A stretch of DNA of 36,520 nt, from the NCBI GenBank assembly GCA_021775375.1, contig JAJFHY010000073.1:1-36520 (forward strand). The letters run 5' to 3'. The notes beneath the pieces were generated by a model, which saw only the letters and a list, made by a program, of their open reading frames with translations, searched no databases and was not told the DNA's origin. Within the stretch, counting starts at the first letter, position 1. Every line of letters starts with the position of its first letter. Positions 23,965 to 32,467 of this stretch are shown here, in pieces. A program made the translations under genes and the position numbers. The stretch comes from Amylibacter sp. GTDB taxonomy: Bacteria > Pseudomonadota > Alphaproteobacteria > Rhodobacterales > Rhodobacteraceae.

Positions 23965-24801
23965 ATGAATATAAAAGCTTTACTTGCAGGTATAACCTGT
24001 TTTGGGGTTGCCGGCTTGGCAGCGCATGCAGGTCAAGATGCGAAACTATCAATAGATGGTGAAGTATTAACTACCCAGGCCGCGGCTCCCGCGCATACTG
24101 AAAACTTGGATGAAATATATTCCGGTTGGCTGTTTAGATCAGGCGAAACACAAGCTTTGCAGCTTGATGATTTCGATAACCCTGGCTTTGTATTTGTTGA
24201 TCAAGCGATTGATGAATATTCTAAAGTGGATGGTTCTGCTGGCAAATCATGTGCGTCATGTCATGAAAACGTAGAAGATTTTGCAGGACTTAGGCCTACA
24301 TTACCACGGGTTGAAGGTGCTGAATTGGTTTCCATGGAAGACCTGATAAATAATTGCCGCACTGAACGCATGGGTGCTGAGCCATGGAAATGGTCTGGTG
24401 GAAAAATGACGGGTATGACAGCATTGATTGGTGTGCAATCACGTGGTTTGCCAATGAGTGTTGCCATCGATGGTGCAGCCGCTCCGTTCTGGGAAAAGGG
24501 CAAAGAGCTTTATTACAAAAGGGTCGGCCAATTGGATATGTCCTGTTCAAATTGTCATGAAGACAATTACAACAAGATGATCCGTGCAGATCATTTAAGC
24601 CAAGGTCAAATCAATGGTTTTCCAACATACCGCTTGAAAAATGCGAAACTGAATTCCATTCACGCACGCTTTAAAGGCTGTATGAAGAACATTCGTGCAC
24701 AGCCTTTCAAAGAAGGTGGCGACGAGTTCAAATCATTGGAGCTGTACATCGCGTCTCGTGCAGAGGGGCTTGCTGTCGAAACACCTTCAGTACGTAACTA
24801 G
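23965..24801 (+). CDS. soxA: SoxA, diheme cytochrome c subunit of SoxAX
   Basis: SoxA is the catalytic cytochrome of SoxAX. A signal peptide covers residues 1-22. Two heme motifs are visible, CASCH (96-100) and CSNCH (194-198), so this is the diheme form. Cys131 (NNCRTERMG) and Cys239 (RFKGCM) match the two axial cysteine positions, the second being the active-site cysteine persulfide of the Rhodovulum/Paracoccus enzyme. Length is 278 residues. It is the last gene of this part, followed by a strong terminator. Confidence 0.94.
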   Translation: MNIKALLAGITCFGVAGLAAHAGQDAKLSIDGEVLTTQAAAPAHTENLDEIYSGWLFRSGETQALQLDDFDNPGFVFVDQAIDEYSKVDGSAGKSCASCHENVEDFAGLRPTLPRVEGAELVSMEDLINNCRTERMGAEPWKWSGGKMTGMTALIGVQSRGLPMSVAIDGAAAPFWEKGKELYYKRVGQLDMSCSNCHEDNYNKMIRADHLSQGQINGFPTYRLKNAKLNSIHARFKGCMKNIRAQPFKEGGDEFKSLELYIASRAEGLAVETPSVRN

Positions 24802-24814
24802 TCAATAATACAAG

Positions 24815-24844
24815 CCCCATGCTTTAACATAGCGTGGGGTTTTT
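24815..24844 (+). terminator. Rho-independent terminator between soxA and soxB
   Basis: CCCCATGCT (24815-24823) pairs with AGCGTGGGG (24831-24839) over nine base pairs with one G-T wobble and a seven-base loop, followed by a run of five Ts. It separates soxVWXYZA from soxBCDEF, so the second half needs its own promoter or readthrough. Confidence 0.85.
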
Positions 24845-24862
24845 CATTAATAACAAATTCAA

Positions 24863-24874
24863 ATATGCGCATAT
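24863..24874. promoter_or_regulatory. Palindrome upstream of soxB, candidate operator
   Basis: ATATGCGCATAT is a perfect 12-base palindrome within CAAATATGCGCATATGTG. It lies 22 bases before the soxB ATG, just after the terminator. Its ATATG/CATAT half-sites recall the other candidate SoxR sites. Confidence 0.45.
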
Positions 24875-24896
24875 GTGATGCCATTAAGGACAATAG

Positions 24897-26600
24897 ATGA
24901 TTTCTCGTCGCGATTTTATGCAAACAAGCATGGCAGCCGCTGCTCTTTACGGTGCATCTAGCTATGGACAATGGGGACGGTTAGCTGCTCAGCAAAGTCT
25001 AACACAAGACAAGCTATTGGAGTTTGATACATTTGGAAATGTATCGCTTATTCACCTCACCGATATACATGGGCAATTGAAGCCAATCTATTTCCGTGAG
25101 CCTGAGATCAATATTGGTGTTGGCGAAAACAAAGGTGCTGTGCCCCATGTAACAGGTGCAGAGTTTCGCAAGCTTTACGGTATCGAAGATGGTAGCCATT
25201 CCGCATATGCATTGAGTTATGATGACTTTTCTTCATTAGCGCGTGGATATGGGCGCGTTGGCGGATTGGATCGTGTTGCAACAGTTGTAAATCATATACG
25301 ATCTGAACGCCCTGACGCATTACTGCTGGATGGCGGCGATACATGGCATGGCAGCTATACTTGTTACCATACACAGGGCCAAGATATGGTTAATGTCATG
25401 AATAGGCTAGAGCCTGACGCGATGACGTTTCACTGGGAGTTCACACTTGGATCTGACCGCGTGAATGAGATAGTTGAAGGCTTGCCGTTTGCGGCTTTAG
25501 GCCAAAATATTTTTGATGCAGAGTGGAATGAACCAACAGAGATATTTCCGCCATATAAGTTCTTTGAACGCGGCGGTGTAAAAATTGCTGTAATCGGGCA
25601 AGCGTTCCCCTATATGCCAATTGCCAATCCGGGGTGGATGTTTCCAGAATATTCATTTGGTATTCGGGATGAACGCATGCAGGAGATGGTGGATGAGGTT
25701 CGTGCACATGGTGCCGAGCTTGTTGTTTGCTTAAGCCACAATGGCTTTGACGTTGATAAACAGATGGCTGGTAAAGTGACCGGTATTGATGTGATCTTGT
25801 CGGGCCATACGCATGACGCATTGCCTGAACCTGTATTGATTGACCAAACAATTATCGTTGCTTCAGGCTCGAATGGTAAATTTGTAAGTCGTGTGGATCT
25901 TGATGTACGTGATGGCCGAATGATGGGTTTCCGCCATAAGTTGATCCCAATCTTTTCGGATGTAATCGAACCAGACGCCGATATGACGAAATTGATTGAT
26001 AAACAACGTGCGCCATATGCATCTGAGTTAAGTGAAGTGATCGGTAAGACAGGTGATGATCAAATTCTGTATCGACGTGGTAATTTTAACGGTACTTGGG
26101 ACGATTTAATTTGTGATGCGCTTATTTCAGAACGCGATGCAGATATTGCATTGTCACCTGGTGTGCGTTGGGGACCATCCATCTTGCCGGGCCAAGATAT
26201 CACACGCGAAGACATCTGGAACGTGACATCCATGACATACGGCGAAGCATATAGAACGGAAATGACAGGGGAATTCCTGCATGTGGTTCTGGAAGATGTT
26301 GCTGATAACTTGTTCAATCCTGACCCGTATTACCAGCAAGGTGGCGATATGGTGCGAGTGGGCGGTCTTGGATACCGCATGGATGTGACCAAACCACAGG
26401 GCAATCGGATAACGGAAATGACGTTATTGCGTACTGGTGAAAAAATTGACCCAAGCAAAACATATCAAGTCGCTGGCTGGGCCAGCGTGAATGAAGATAC
26501 CGAAGGTCCACAAATTTGGGATGTTGTCGAAAATCACATCCGAAAGCAGGGGGTTATTTCCCTTGATCCTAATAACAGTGTGAAAGTTGTTGGCGCATAA
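24897..26600 (+). CDS. soxB: SoxB, sulfate thiohydrolase
   Basis: SoxB is a di-manganese periplasmic hydrolase of the 5'-nucleotidase family that releases sulfate from SoxY-bound thiosulfonate. The Tat motif SRRDFMQT starts the protein. Metal-binding motifs are LTDIHGQ (D56, H58), GGDTWHGS (146-153), HWEFT (179-183), SHNGFD and SGHTHD. Length (567 aa) is typical. Its stop TAA shares a base with an upstream ATG of the soxC frame. Identification is secure. Confidence 0.96.
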   Translation: MISRRDFMQTSMAAAALYGASSYGQWGRLAAQQSLTQDKLLEFDTFGNVSLIHLTDIHGQLKPIYFREPEINIGVGENKGAVPHVTGAEFRKLYGIEDGSHSAYALSYDDFSSLARGYGRVGGLDRVATVVNHIRSERPDALLLDGGDTWHGSYTCYHTQGQDMVNVMNRLEPDAMTFHWEFTLGSDRVNEIVEGLPFAALGQNIFDAEWNEPTEIFPPYKFFERGGVKIAVIGQAFPYMPIANPGWMFPEYSFGIRDERMQEMVDEVRAHGAELVVCLSHNGFDVDKQMAGKVTGIDVILSGHTHDALPEPVLIDQTIIVASGSNGKFVSRVDLDVRDGRMMGFRHKLIPIFSDVIEPDADMTKLIDKQRAPYASELSEVIGKTGDDQILYRRGNFNGTWDDLICDALISERDADIALSPGVRWGPSILPGQDITREDIWNVTSMTYGEAYRTEMTGEFLHVVLEDVADNLFNPDPYYQQGGDMVRVGGLGYRMDVTKPQGNRITEMTLLRTGEKIDPSKTYQVAGWASVNEDTEGPQIWDVVENHIRKQGVISLDPNNSVKVVGA

Positions 26601-26629
26601 TGCCAGCCGAAGAATTGGAGCGATGCGTC

Positions 26630-27901
26630 ATGTCCGACATAGACAAAGATAGATCACCCTCACGTCGTGCCTTTTTACAAGGTGCGGCTGCAGCAGGTGC
26701 AGGTGCGTTTGCCGCAGGAAACGCACAGGCTGCTACACCTGACCCACTGATTACTGAAGTCCAACCGTGGGCGCAGGAATTAGGGGATGGTGTTGATGCA
26801 ACGCCATATGGCCTGCCGACAGCACATGAGGGGGACGTTATCCGCCGCAATGTGGAGTGGTTGACTGCGGATACAATCAGTTCGATTAATTTTACACCAA
26901 TCCACGCATTGGATGGCACAATAACGCCACAGGGTTGTGCTTTTGAACGTCATCACTCTGGTGCGATTGATTTGAAAAAAGAAGACTACCGTCTGATGAT
27001 CAACGGTCTGGTCGATACGCCATTGGTGTTTTCATACAGCGACCTGGAGCGTTTCCCACGTGAAAACCATGTCTATTTTTGTGAATGTGCTGCAAATACA
27101 GGTATGGAATGGGCCGGGGCCCAATTGAATGGTGCCCAGTTCACACATGGTATGATCCACAACATGGAATACACAGGCGTTCCACTACGCACTTTATTGG
27201 AAGAAGCAGGCTATCAAACAGCAGGTAAATGGGTGTTTGTGGAAGGGGCTGATGCATCGTCCAATGGGCGCTCTATACCAATGGAAAAAGCTTTGGATGA
27301 TGTTTTGATTGCCTTCAAAGCGAACGGCGAAGCTTTGCGCAAAGAGCACGGGTATCCTGTGCGTCTTGTCGTGCCAGGTTGGGAGGGCAATATGTGGGTC
27401 AAATGGATTCGCCGCATTGAAGTAATCGAAAATGCTGTGGAATCGCGTGAGGAGACATCAAAATACACAGACACATTGGCGGATGGTACAAGCCGTAAAT
27501 GGACATGGGCGATGGATGCGAAATCTGTTGTTACAAGCCCAAGCCCACAAGCACCGATTACACATGGCAAAGGGCCGATGGTTATTTCAGGACTTGCATG
27601 GTCTGGCAATGGTGCGATTACGCGTGTAGATGTATCAAAAGACGGTGGTAAAAATTGGGAAACAGCACGTTTGGCGAAACCAGGCGAGAATAAAGCGCTG
27701 ACACGGTTTTACCTTGATACATCATGGGATGGCGAAGAAATGATATTGCAATCCCGTGCGATGGACGAAACCGGATATGTGCAACCAACAAAGACACAAT
27801 TACGCGAAGTGCGTGGGTTGAACTCTGTATATCACAACAATTGTATTCAAACGTGGTTAGTGCGTTCTAATGGGCAGGCTGAAAATGTTGAAGTATCTTA
27901 A
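26630..27901 (+). CDS. soxC: SoxC, molybdenum subunit of sulfane dehydrogenase SoxCD
   Basis: SoxC is a sulfite-oxidase-family Mo-cofactor protein that, with SoxD, oxidises the sulfane sulfur left on SoxY by six electrons, so no sulfur globules accumulate. I start at ATG 26630 (MSDIDKDRSPSRRAFLQG), which has GGAG about ten bases upstream and a Tat motif directly after. The track ORF begins ten codons earlier. The Mo-ligating cysteine region is VYFCECAANTG, followed by HGMIHNMEYTG. A C-terminal dimerisation domain follows. The 3' end overlaps soxD by 17 bases. Confidence 0.94.
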   Translation: MSDIDKDRSPSRRAFLQGAAAAGAGAFAAGNAQAATPDPLITEVQPWAQELGDGVDATPYGLPTAHEGDVIRRNVEWLTADTISSINFTPIHALDGTITPQGCAFERHHSGAIDLKKEDYRLMINGLVDTPLVFSYSDLERFPRENHVYFCECAANTGMEWAGAQLNGAQFTHGMIHNMEYTGVPLRTLLEEAGYQTAGKWVFVEGADASSNGRSIPMEKALDDVLIAFKANGEALRKEHGYPVRLVVPGWEGNMWVKWIRRIEVIENAVESREETSKYTDTLADGTSRKWTWAMDAKSVVTSPSPQAPITHGKGPMVISGLAWSGNGAITRVDVSKDGGKNWETARLAKPGENKALTRFYLDTSWDGEEMILQSRAMDETGYVQPTKTQLREVRGLNSVYHNNCIQTWLVRSNGQAENVEVS

Positions 27902-28907
27902 TTTTATTGGCGCAACCGCTTTAATTCTGGCAGCGCCTTCTGCTTATGCAGGTGGCAAACACGGTCTTGGACGTTCTGCCTTACCAGAAGAAATCGCAGC
28001 ATGGGACGGCGATGTCAGCCCTAATGGAAAAGGTTTGCCAGCGGGATCAGGTGACGCTTTGGTTGGTGAAGAAATCTTTGCGGATAAATGTGCATCCTGC
28101 CATGGCGATTTTGCCGAAGGTATTGATAACTGGCCCAAACTTGCGGGCGGTATTGATACGTTGGATCATGATGATCCGTTGAAAACAGTGGGCTCTTATT
28201 GGCCTTATCTATCAACAACATTTGACTACGTGAAACGCTCAATGCCATTCGGAAATGCAGGTACACTTACGGATGACGAGACATATGCGCTAGTGGCTTA
28301 TATCCTTTATTCGAACGATATGATCGAGGATGATTTTGTCTTGTCAAAAGAGACATTCAGTGATGTTGCAATGCGTAATGCGGATGGTTTCATTATCGAT
28401 GACCGTGCTGAAACAGAATATGCGAAATGGACGGGTGAGCCATGCATGCAGAACTGTAAAGACGACGTAAAAGTCACCATGCGTGCAATGGTTTTGGATG
28501 TTACGCCAAGTGAGACAGGAATAGATACCCCTGCAGCAGCAGAAGAAACCAGTCAAGAAGAAGCGCCAGCCGCTGTTGAAGTGCTAGATGCCGAGCTGGT
28601 TGAGAAGGGTAAAAAAATCTTTAAGAAATGTAAGTCCTGTCACCAAATAGGTGCAAAGGCGAAAAATAAGACGGGCCCGATCCTAACAGGGATCATTGGG
28701 TCGCCTGCAGGTGTTGTTGATGGGTTTAAATATTCGAAAAGCATGAAAGCTGCAGCCGAAGGCGGATTGGTATGGACTGAGGAACAGATTGCCGCGTTTC
28801 TAGCGAAACCTAAAGCCTATTTAAAGGGGACAAAAATGTCGTTTGCAGGGCTTAAGAAAGAACAGGATCAACTGGCTATTATCGAATATCTGAAATCTGT
28901 AGAGTGA
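27885..28907 (+). CDS. soxD: SoxD, diheme cytochrome c subunit of sulfane dehydrogenase
   Basis: SoxD takes the electrons from SoxC. I start at ATG 27885 (MLKYLNFIGATALIL...), giving a proper signal peptide cleaved near AYAGG. Heme motifs are CASCH (69-73) in an N-terminal domain and CKSCH in a C-terminal class I cytochrome c domain ending with the Met ligand in GTKMSFAG. An Ala/Glu-rich linker (AAAEETSQEEAPAA) joins them. Length is 340 residues. soxE follows after six bases. Confidence 0.93.
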   Translation: MLKYLNFIGATALILAAPSAYAGGKHGLGRSALPEEIAAWDGDVSPNGKGLPAGSGDALVGEEIFADKCASCHGDFAEGIDNWPKLAGGIDTLDHDDPLKTVGSYWPYLSTTFDYVKRSMPFGNAGTLTDDETYALVAYILYSNDMIEDDFVLSKETFSDVAMRNADGFIIDDRAETEYAKWTGEPCMQNCKDDVKVTMRAMVLDVTPSETGIDTPAAAEETSQEEAPAAVEVLDAELVEKGKKIFKKCKSCHQIGAKAKNKTGPILTGIIGSPAGVVDGFKYSKSMKAAAEGGLVWTEEQIAAFLAKPKAYLKGTKMSFAGLKKEQDQLAIIEYLKSVE

Positions 28908-28913
28908 TCTGAT

Positions 28914-29618
28914 ATGATTTTCCGAATGTTCCTCCCTATAACTTTCGCTTCAACTATTGCTGCGAGTGTTGTCTTTGGCGAGGGACTTGGGGATGCTGGT
29001 AAGGGTACTAAGATTTTCTCAAAGTGCAAATCGTGCCATAGAATTGGAAATGGTGCAATAAACCGTGTTGGGCCCCATTTAAATGGTATCTTTGGGCGTA
29101 AAGCTGGCACTATTGTCGGGTTTGCATATTCAAAATCTATGGTGCGTGCAGGTGTGGATGGTTTGGTTTGGACAGCAGAAACATTAGACGCTTATTTGGA
29201 AAACCCAAAGTCGCTTGTATCTAAAACACGTATGAATTTTCGCGGTTTGAAAAACCCACAAGCCCGTGCCGATTTGCTGGCCTTTTTGCGCGGTTACTCT
29301 GACGAACCTATAAATATTCCTGAAGCAGAACCAACAGCAACAAAAACAGATTTGAAAATCGATCCCGCAATTCTTACCATTAAAGGCGATCCGGAATACG
29401 GTGAATATCTTTCTGGTGAATGTAAGACTTGTCATCAATCCGGGGGAGAGGATGATGGCATCCCAGCGATTACAAAATGGCCGGAAGAAGACTTTGCGAT
29501 TGCAATGCACGCTTACAAACAAAAACTACGACAGCACCCTGTCATGCAAATGATGGCGGGTCGTTTATCAGACGAAGAAATCGCGGCATTAGCCGCATAT
29601 TTCAAAGACCATGAATAA
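28914..29618 (+). CDS. soxE: SoxE, diheme cytochrome c
   Basis: SoxE is a periplasmic diheme cytochrome encoded with SoxF; the pair resembles flavocytochrome c sulfide dehydrogenase. The N-terminal domain (CKSCH at 38-42, ligand region SKTRMNFRG) closely resembles the SoxD C-terminal domain, suggesting duplication. The C-terminal part has CKTCH followed by a segment like the FCSD cytochrome subunit (MQMMAGRLSDEEIAALAAY). A signal peptide covers about residues 1-22. Length is 234 residues. Confidence 0.9.
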   Translation: MIFRMFLPITFASTIAASVVFGEGLGDAGKGTKIFSKCKSCHRIGNGAINRVGPHLNGIFGRKAGTIVGFAYSKSMVRAGVDGLVWTAETLDAYLENPKSLVSKTRMNFRGLKNPQARADLLAFLRGYSDEPINIPEAEPTATKTDLKIDPAILTIKGDPEYGEYLSGECKTCHQSGGEDDGIPAITKWPEEDFAIAMHAYKQKLRQHPVMQMMAGRLSDEEIAALAAYFKDHE

Positions 29619-29641
29619 AGGCAATTAGGGAGGAAGTTAAG

Positions 29642-30901
29642 ATGAAAATGAATAGAAGAAGCTTTATAGGGACTGTGACTGCGGCCACTGCAACTTTATC
29701 CGCTCCGATGGTTATGGGTTCTGGAAAACCGCGCGTTGTTATTGTGGGTGGTGGTGCAGGTGGCGCAACTGCTGCACGTTACATAGCAAAAGACAGCAAG
29801 GGCGGGATCGAAGTAACATTGATTGAACCAAGCCGTGCGTATTACACATGTTTTTTTTCCAACCTTTATATAGGTGGTTTGCGCGATATTAACTCAATTA
29901 GCCATTCCTACGGTACATTAGCCACTAATGGTGTGAACGTTGTGCATGATTGGGCGATTGGTGTGGATCGCGCTGCAAAGACTGTATCATTAGCAGGTGG
30001 CGGGACTGTTCCATACGATAAATTGATACTTAGCCCGGGTATCGATTTCGTAGAAGGTGCTGTCGAAGGTTGGGATACAAGTGCACAAAATGCTATGCCT
30101 CATGCCTATAAGGCTGGTTCGCAAACAGAATTGCTTAAAGCACAAATTATGGCAATGCCACAGGGTGGTACATTTGCGATGGTAGCCCCACCAAATCCTT
30201 TTCGTTGTCCTCCAGGGCCATATGAGCGTGTGTCTATGGTTGCACACTTGTTAAAAGCGAATAACGCAACGGCAAAGATTATTGTGGCCGACCCTAAGCC
30301 GAAGTTTTCAAAGATGTCATTGTTCCAAGAAGGCTGGGCCGAGCATTATGAAGGCATGATTGATTGGATTGGTGAGGATTTTGGCGGCGGAAATGTATCT
30401 GTTGATCCTGCCGCGATGACTGTGACCATTGATGGTGAAGTAACCAAAGTTGATGCCTGTAATGTTATCCCGGCAATGAAGGCGGGTCATATCGCACATT
30501 TGGCTGGTGTGACTGATGGTAATTGGGCACCTGTTAATTCTGCTGATATGAGCACAAAAGCAGACCCTGATGTTTATGTTCTGGGCGATTCAAGCCAACA
30601 GGGCGATATGCCAAAATCTGGGTTCTCGGCAAACAGCCAAGCAAAAGTTTGTGCGAATGCTGTACGCGGTGCATTGACTGGATCGAAAGTATTTCCCGCA
30701 AAGTTCTCAAATACATGCTGGTCTTTGATCGAGATCAACGACGGCGTTAAAGTTGGTGCTACATATCAAGCAACACCAGAAAAGATCGCCAAAGTAGATG
30801 GGTTCATTTCTAAAGCAGGCGAAACAGCTGAGGTGCGAAAAGCCACTTACGAAGAATCTGTAGGTTGGTACACTGGCATAACAGCGGATATGTTTGGTTA
30901 A
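29642..30901 (+). CDS. soxF: SoxF, flavoprotein of the sulfide dehydrogenase type
   Basis: SoxF is an FAD-dependent sulfide dehydrogenase-like protein, exported through Tat (NRRSFIGTVTA). The dinucleotide-binding motif is VVIVGGGAGGATAA. The stretch YYTCFFSNLYIGG holds the cysteine that binds FAD covalently in FCSD flavoproteins. RCPPGPYER and a C-terminal NTCWSLIE cysteine also match the family. It has 419 residues, with GGGAGGAAG before the ATG. SoxF boosts Sox activity with sulfide in Paracoccus. Confidence 0.92.
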   Translation: MKMNRRSFIGTVTAATATLSAPMVMGSGKPRVVIVGGGAGGATAARYIAKDSKGGIEVTLIEPSRAYYTCFFSNLYIGGLRDINSISHSYGTLATNGVNVVHDWAIGVDRAAKTVSLAGGGTVPYDKLILSPGIDFVEGAVEGWDTSAQNAMPHAYKAGSQTELLKAQIMAMPQGGTFAMVAPPNPFRCPPGPYERVSMVAHLLKANNATAKIIVADPKPKFSKMSLFQEGWAEHYEGMIDWIGEDFGGGNVSVDPAAMTVTIDGEVTKVDACNVIPAMKAGHIAHLAGVTDGNWAPVNSADMSTKADPDVYVLGDSSQQGDMPKSGFSANSQAKVCANAVRGALTGSKVFPAKFSNTCWSLIEINDGVKVGATYQATPEKIAKVDGFISKAGETAEVRKATYEESVGWYTGITADMFG

Positions 30902-30912
30902 ATCGCTTTTGC

Positions 30913-30936
30913 GAGGCTTTGAGTTTTCAGAGCCTC
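30913..30936 (+). other. Hairpin between soxF and the DUF302 gene
   Basis: GAGGCT (30913-30918) pairs with AGCCTC (30931-30936), with further TGA/TCA pairing inside. No T-run follows, so it is more likely an RNA processing or stability hairpin than a terminator. Confidence 0.45.
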
Positions 30937-30968
30937 ACAAATTACAGTACTTATACAGGAGAAACATT

Positions 30969-31406
30969 ATGAAACGTTTTATGTTTGGGGTAATTGCCTC
31001 TTTATTCGCAGTACAAGTTGCTACTGCCGGTGAAACATCAACTGTTTATACATTTGATGGTAGTTTTGACGATGCAGCATTCAGTGTTGAAAGTGCAATT
31101 ATCGGCAAGGGGCTGGTGATTGATTACGTTAGTCATACGGGTGCGATGTTAAATCGGACTAGCGAAGATGTCGGCAGTGAGGTGAAACTGTTTGAAGCAG
31201 CGGATGTGTTTATATTCTGCTCTGCTGTTGTATCGCGTAAAGTTATGGAAGTGGACCCAATGAACATAGCACATTGCCCTTATGGTATCTTTGTTGCGGA
31301 ACGAGAAAATAAAGTGATGGTCGGTTACAGACATTACCCATCAGGCGCGATGCAAGAAGTGCAGGCGTTACTGGACGAAATCGCGCGCGAAGCGGTTGGA
31401 GAATAA
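30969..31406 (+). CDS. Periplasmic DUF302-family protein in sox cluster
   Basis: The 145-residue protein has a signal peptide (residues 1-20, cleavage near ATAGE). The mature part fits DUF302 (AFSVESAIIGKGLVIDYVSHTGAML ... ADVFIFCSAVVSRK). The start at 30969 is set by AGGAG eight bases upstream. The track ORF begins 25 codons earlier. Two cysteines (in FCSAV and HCPYG) could be redox-active. DUF302 genes near soxF occur in other sox clusters, but no function is established. It is the last plus-strand gene of the cluster. Confidence 0.75.
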   Translation: MKRFMFGVIASLFAVQVATAGETSTVYTFDGSFDDAAFSVESAIIGKGLVIDYVSHTGAMLNRTSEDVGSEVKLFEAADVFIFCSAVVSRKVMEVDPMNIAHCPYGIFVAERENKVMVGYRHYPSGAMQEVQALLDEIAREAVGE

Positions 31407-31457
31407 ACCGAGACGGACTATATATCATTTTCCCGAGTGCTCTGAATGACTTAATAG

Positions 31458-31482
31458 ACAGCGGCAATTACCGCTGTTTCTT
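31458..31482 (+). terminator. Probable terminator at end of the plus-strand sox genes
   Basis: ACAGCGG (31458-31464) and CCGCTGT (31471-31477) form a seven-base-pair stem with a six-base loop, followed by TTCTT. It lies between the convergent DUF302 and soxH-like genes. The T-tract is weak. Confidence 0.6.
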
Positions 31483-31518
31483 ATGCGTTAAGAACGGCAC
31501 CGAACGAATTCTGTAAAA

Positions 31519-32466
31519 CTATTCAAATTCCATTTGCTCAAAAACACGCCCTGCGTTTTTTGTAGCGAGTTCTTCGTATGTATCTAGATGCTTGTACGGG
31601 GATTGATCCACATAATATGCATCCGCCAACGATCCACCATTGTCTAAGTATTCGCCAATCTTACCGCGTAGATATTCTAAGTAGCCCTTGGTGTAGCGTC
31701 TGACCTGATCCATATTAGTCGGATGTCCATGGCCGGGAATGACAAATGTGGCATTCAACGTTTCGAATTTTGCATCCCACGTTTCGATCCATTCCAATGT
31801 GTTCGTGTGTTCAAAGATCGGTAGCATACGCTCATGAAAAGCCATGTCGCCAGCAATAACCAAACTTTGCTCTGGCAGCCATATAACGATATCACCTGGG
31901 CTGTGGGATGGCCCAAGATAGCGCGCTTCGATTTTTATCCCGCCCATTTCAACGATATATTCATCCTCGAATGTTTCATCTGGTAAAACGACGGTTGTTT
32001 TATCTGCACGTTCTTTGATGCGCGTCTGTGCAGAACGCAAAGATTGTGGCCCGTATTCCTCAAATTCATGAGCGGCATCTATATGGGCTACGATCTTAAC
32101 ACCTTGTTCGGCCCAATATGAATTACCAAGCATGGCGTGACCTTGGCCATTCTCATTGAACACAAGTTTCACAGGCTGACTGGTAACAGCTTTAATTTCT
32201 TTGTGCAGTGCCTGGGCTAGCAAATAGGATGCACCACCATTAACAACTACTACACCATCATTTGTGACGATGAATGTCAGATTATTATTGTGGCCTGCGT
32301 TCTCATAGGTTGGCGGAGCGGTTGCTCCGGTGGCGGAAAAAACATTTGGGATAAATTCGACTGGTTTTGAATATAGAAGGGAGCCTTCGTATTGATCCGC
32401 AATATCTTCACTTGAGGAAGCAGGAACTGCGACCAGTATAGCGATCGTTGCTGCAATATAATTCAT
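31519..32466 (-). CDS. soxH: SoxH-like periplasmic metallo-beta-lactamase-fold protein
   Basis: It has 315 residues from ATG 32466, which has AGAGGTTT upstream and opens into a signal peptide; the track start lies inside the previous gene. The fold is MBL-type, and the length fits Paracoccus SoxH (about 317 aa). The canonical HxHxDH motif is replaced by NENGQGHA at residues 104-111, so the usual first zinc site is changed. Later ligand positions (GPSHSPGD H188, AGDMAF D207, PGHGHP H246/H248) remain. It follows the soxG-like gene with a one-base gap. Activity unknown. Confidence 0.68.
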   Translation of the reverse strand: MNYIAATIAILVAVPASSSEDIADQYEGSLLYSKPVEFIPNVFSATGATAPPTYENAGHNNNLTFIVTNDGVVVVNGGASYLLAQALHKEIKAVTSQPVKLVFNENGQGHAMLGNSYWAEQGVKIVAHIDAAHEFEEYGPQSLRSAQTRIKERADKTTVVLPDETFEDEYIVEMGGIKIEARYLGPSHSPGDIVIWLPEQSLVIAGDMAFHERMLPIFEHTNTLEWIETWDAKFETLNATFVIPGHGHPTNMDQVRRYTKGYLEYLRGKIGEYLDNGGSLADAYYVDQSPYKHLDTYEELATKNAGRVFEQMEFE

Positions 32467-32467
32467 G

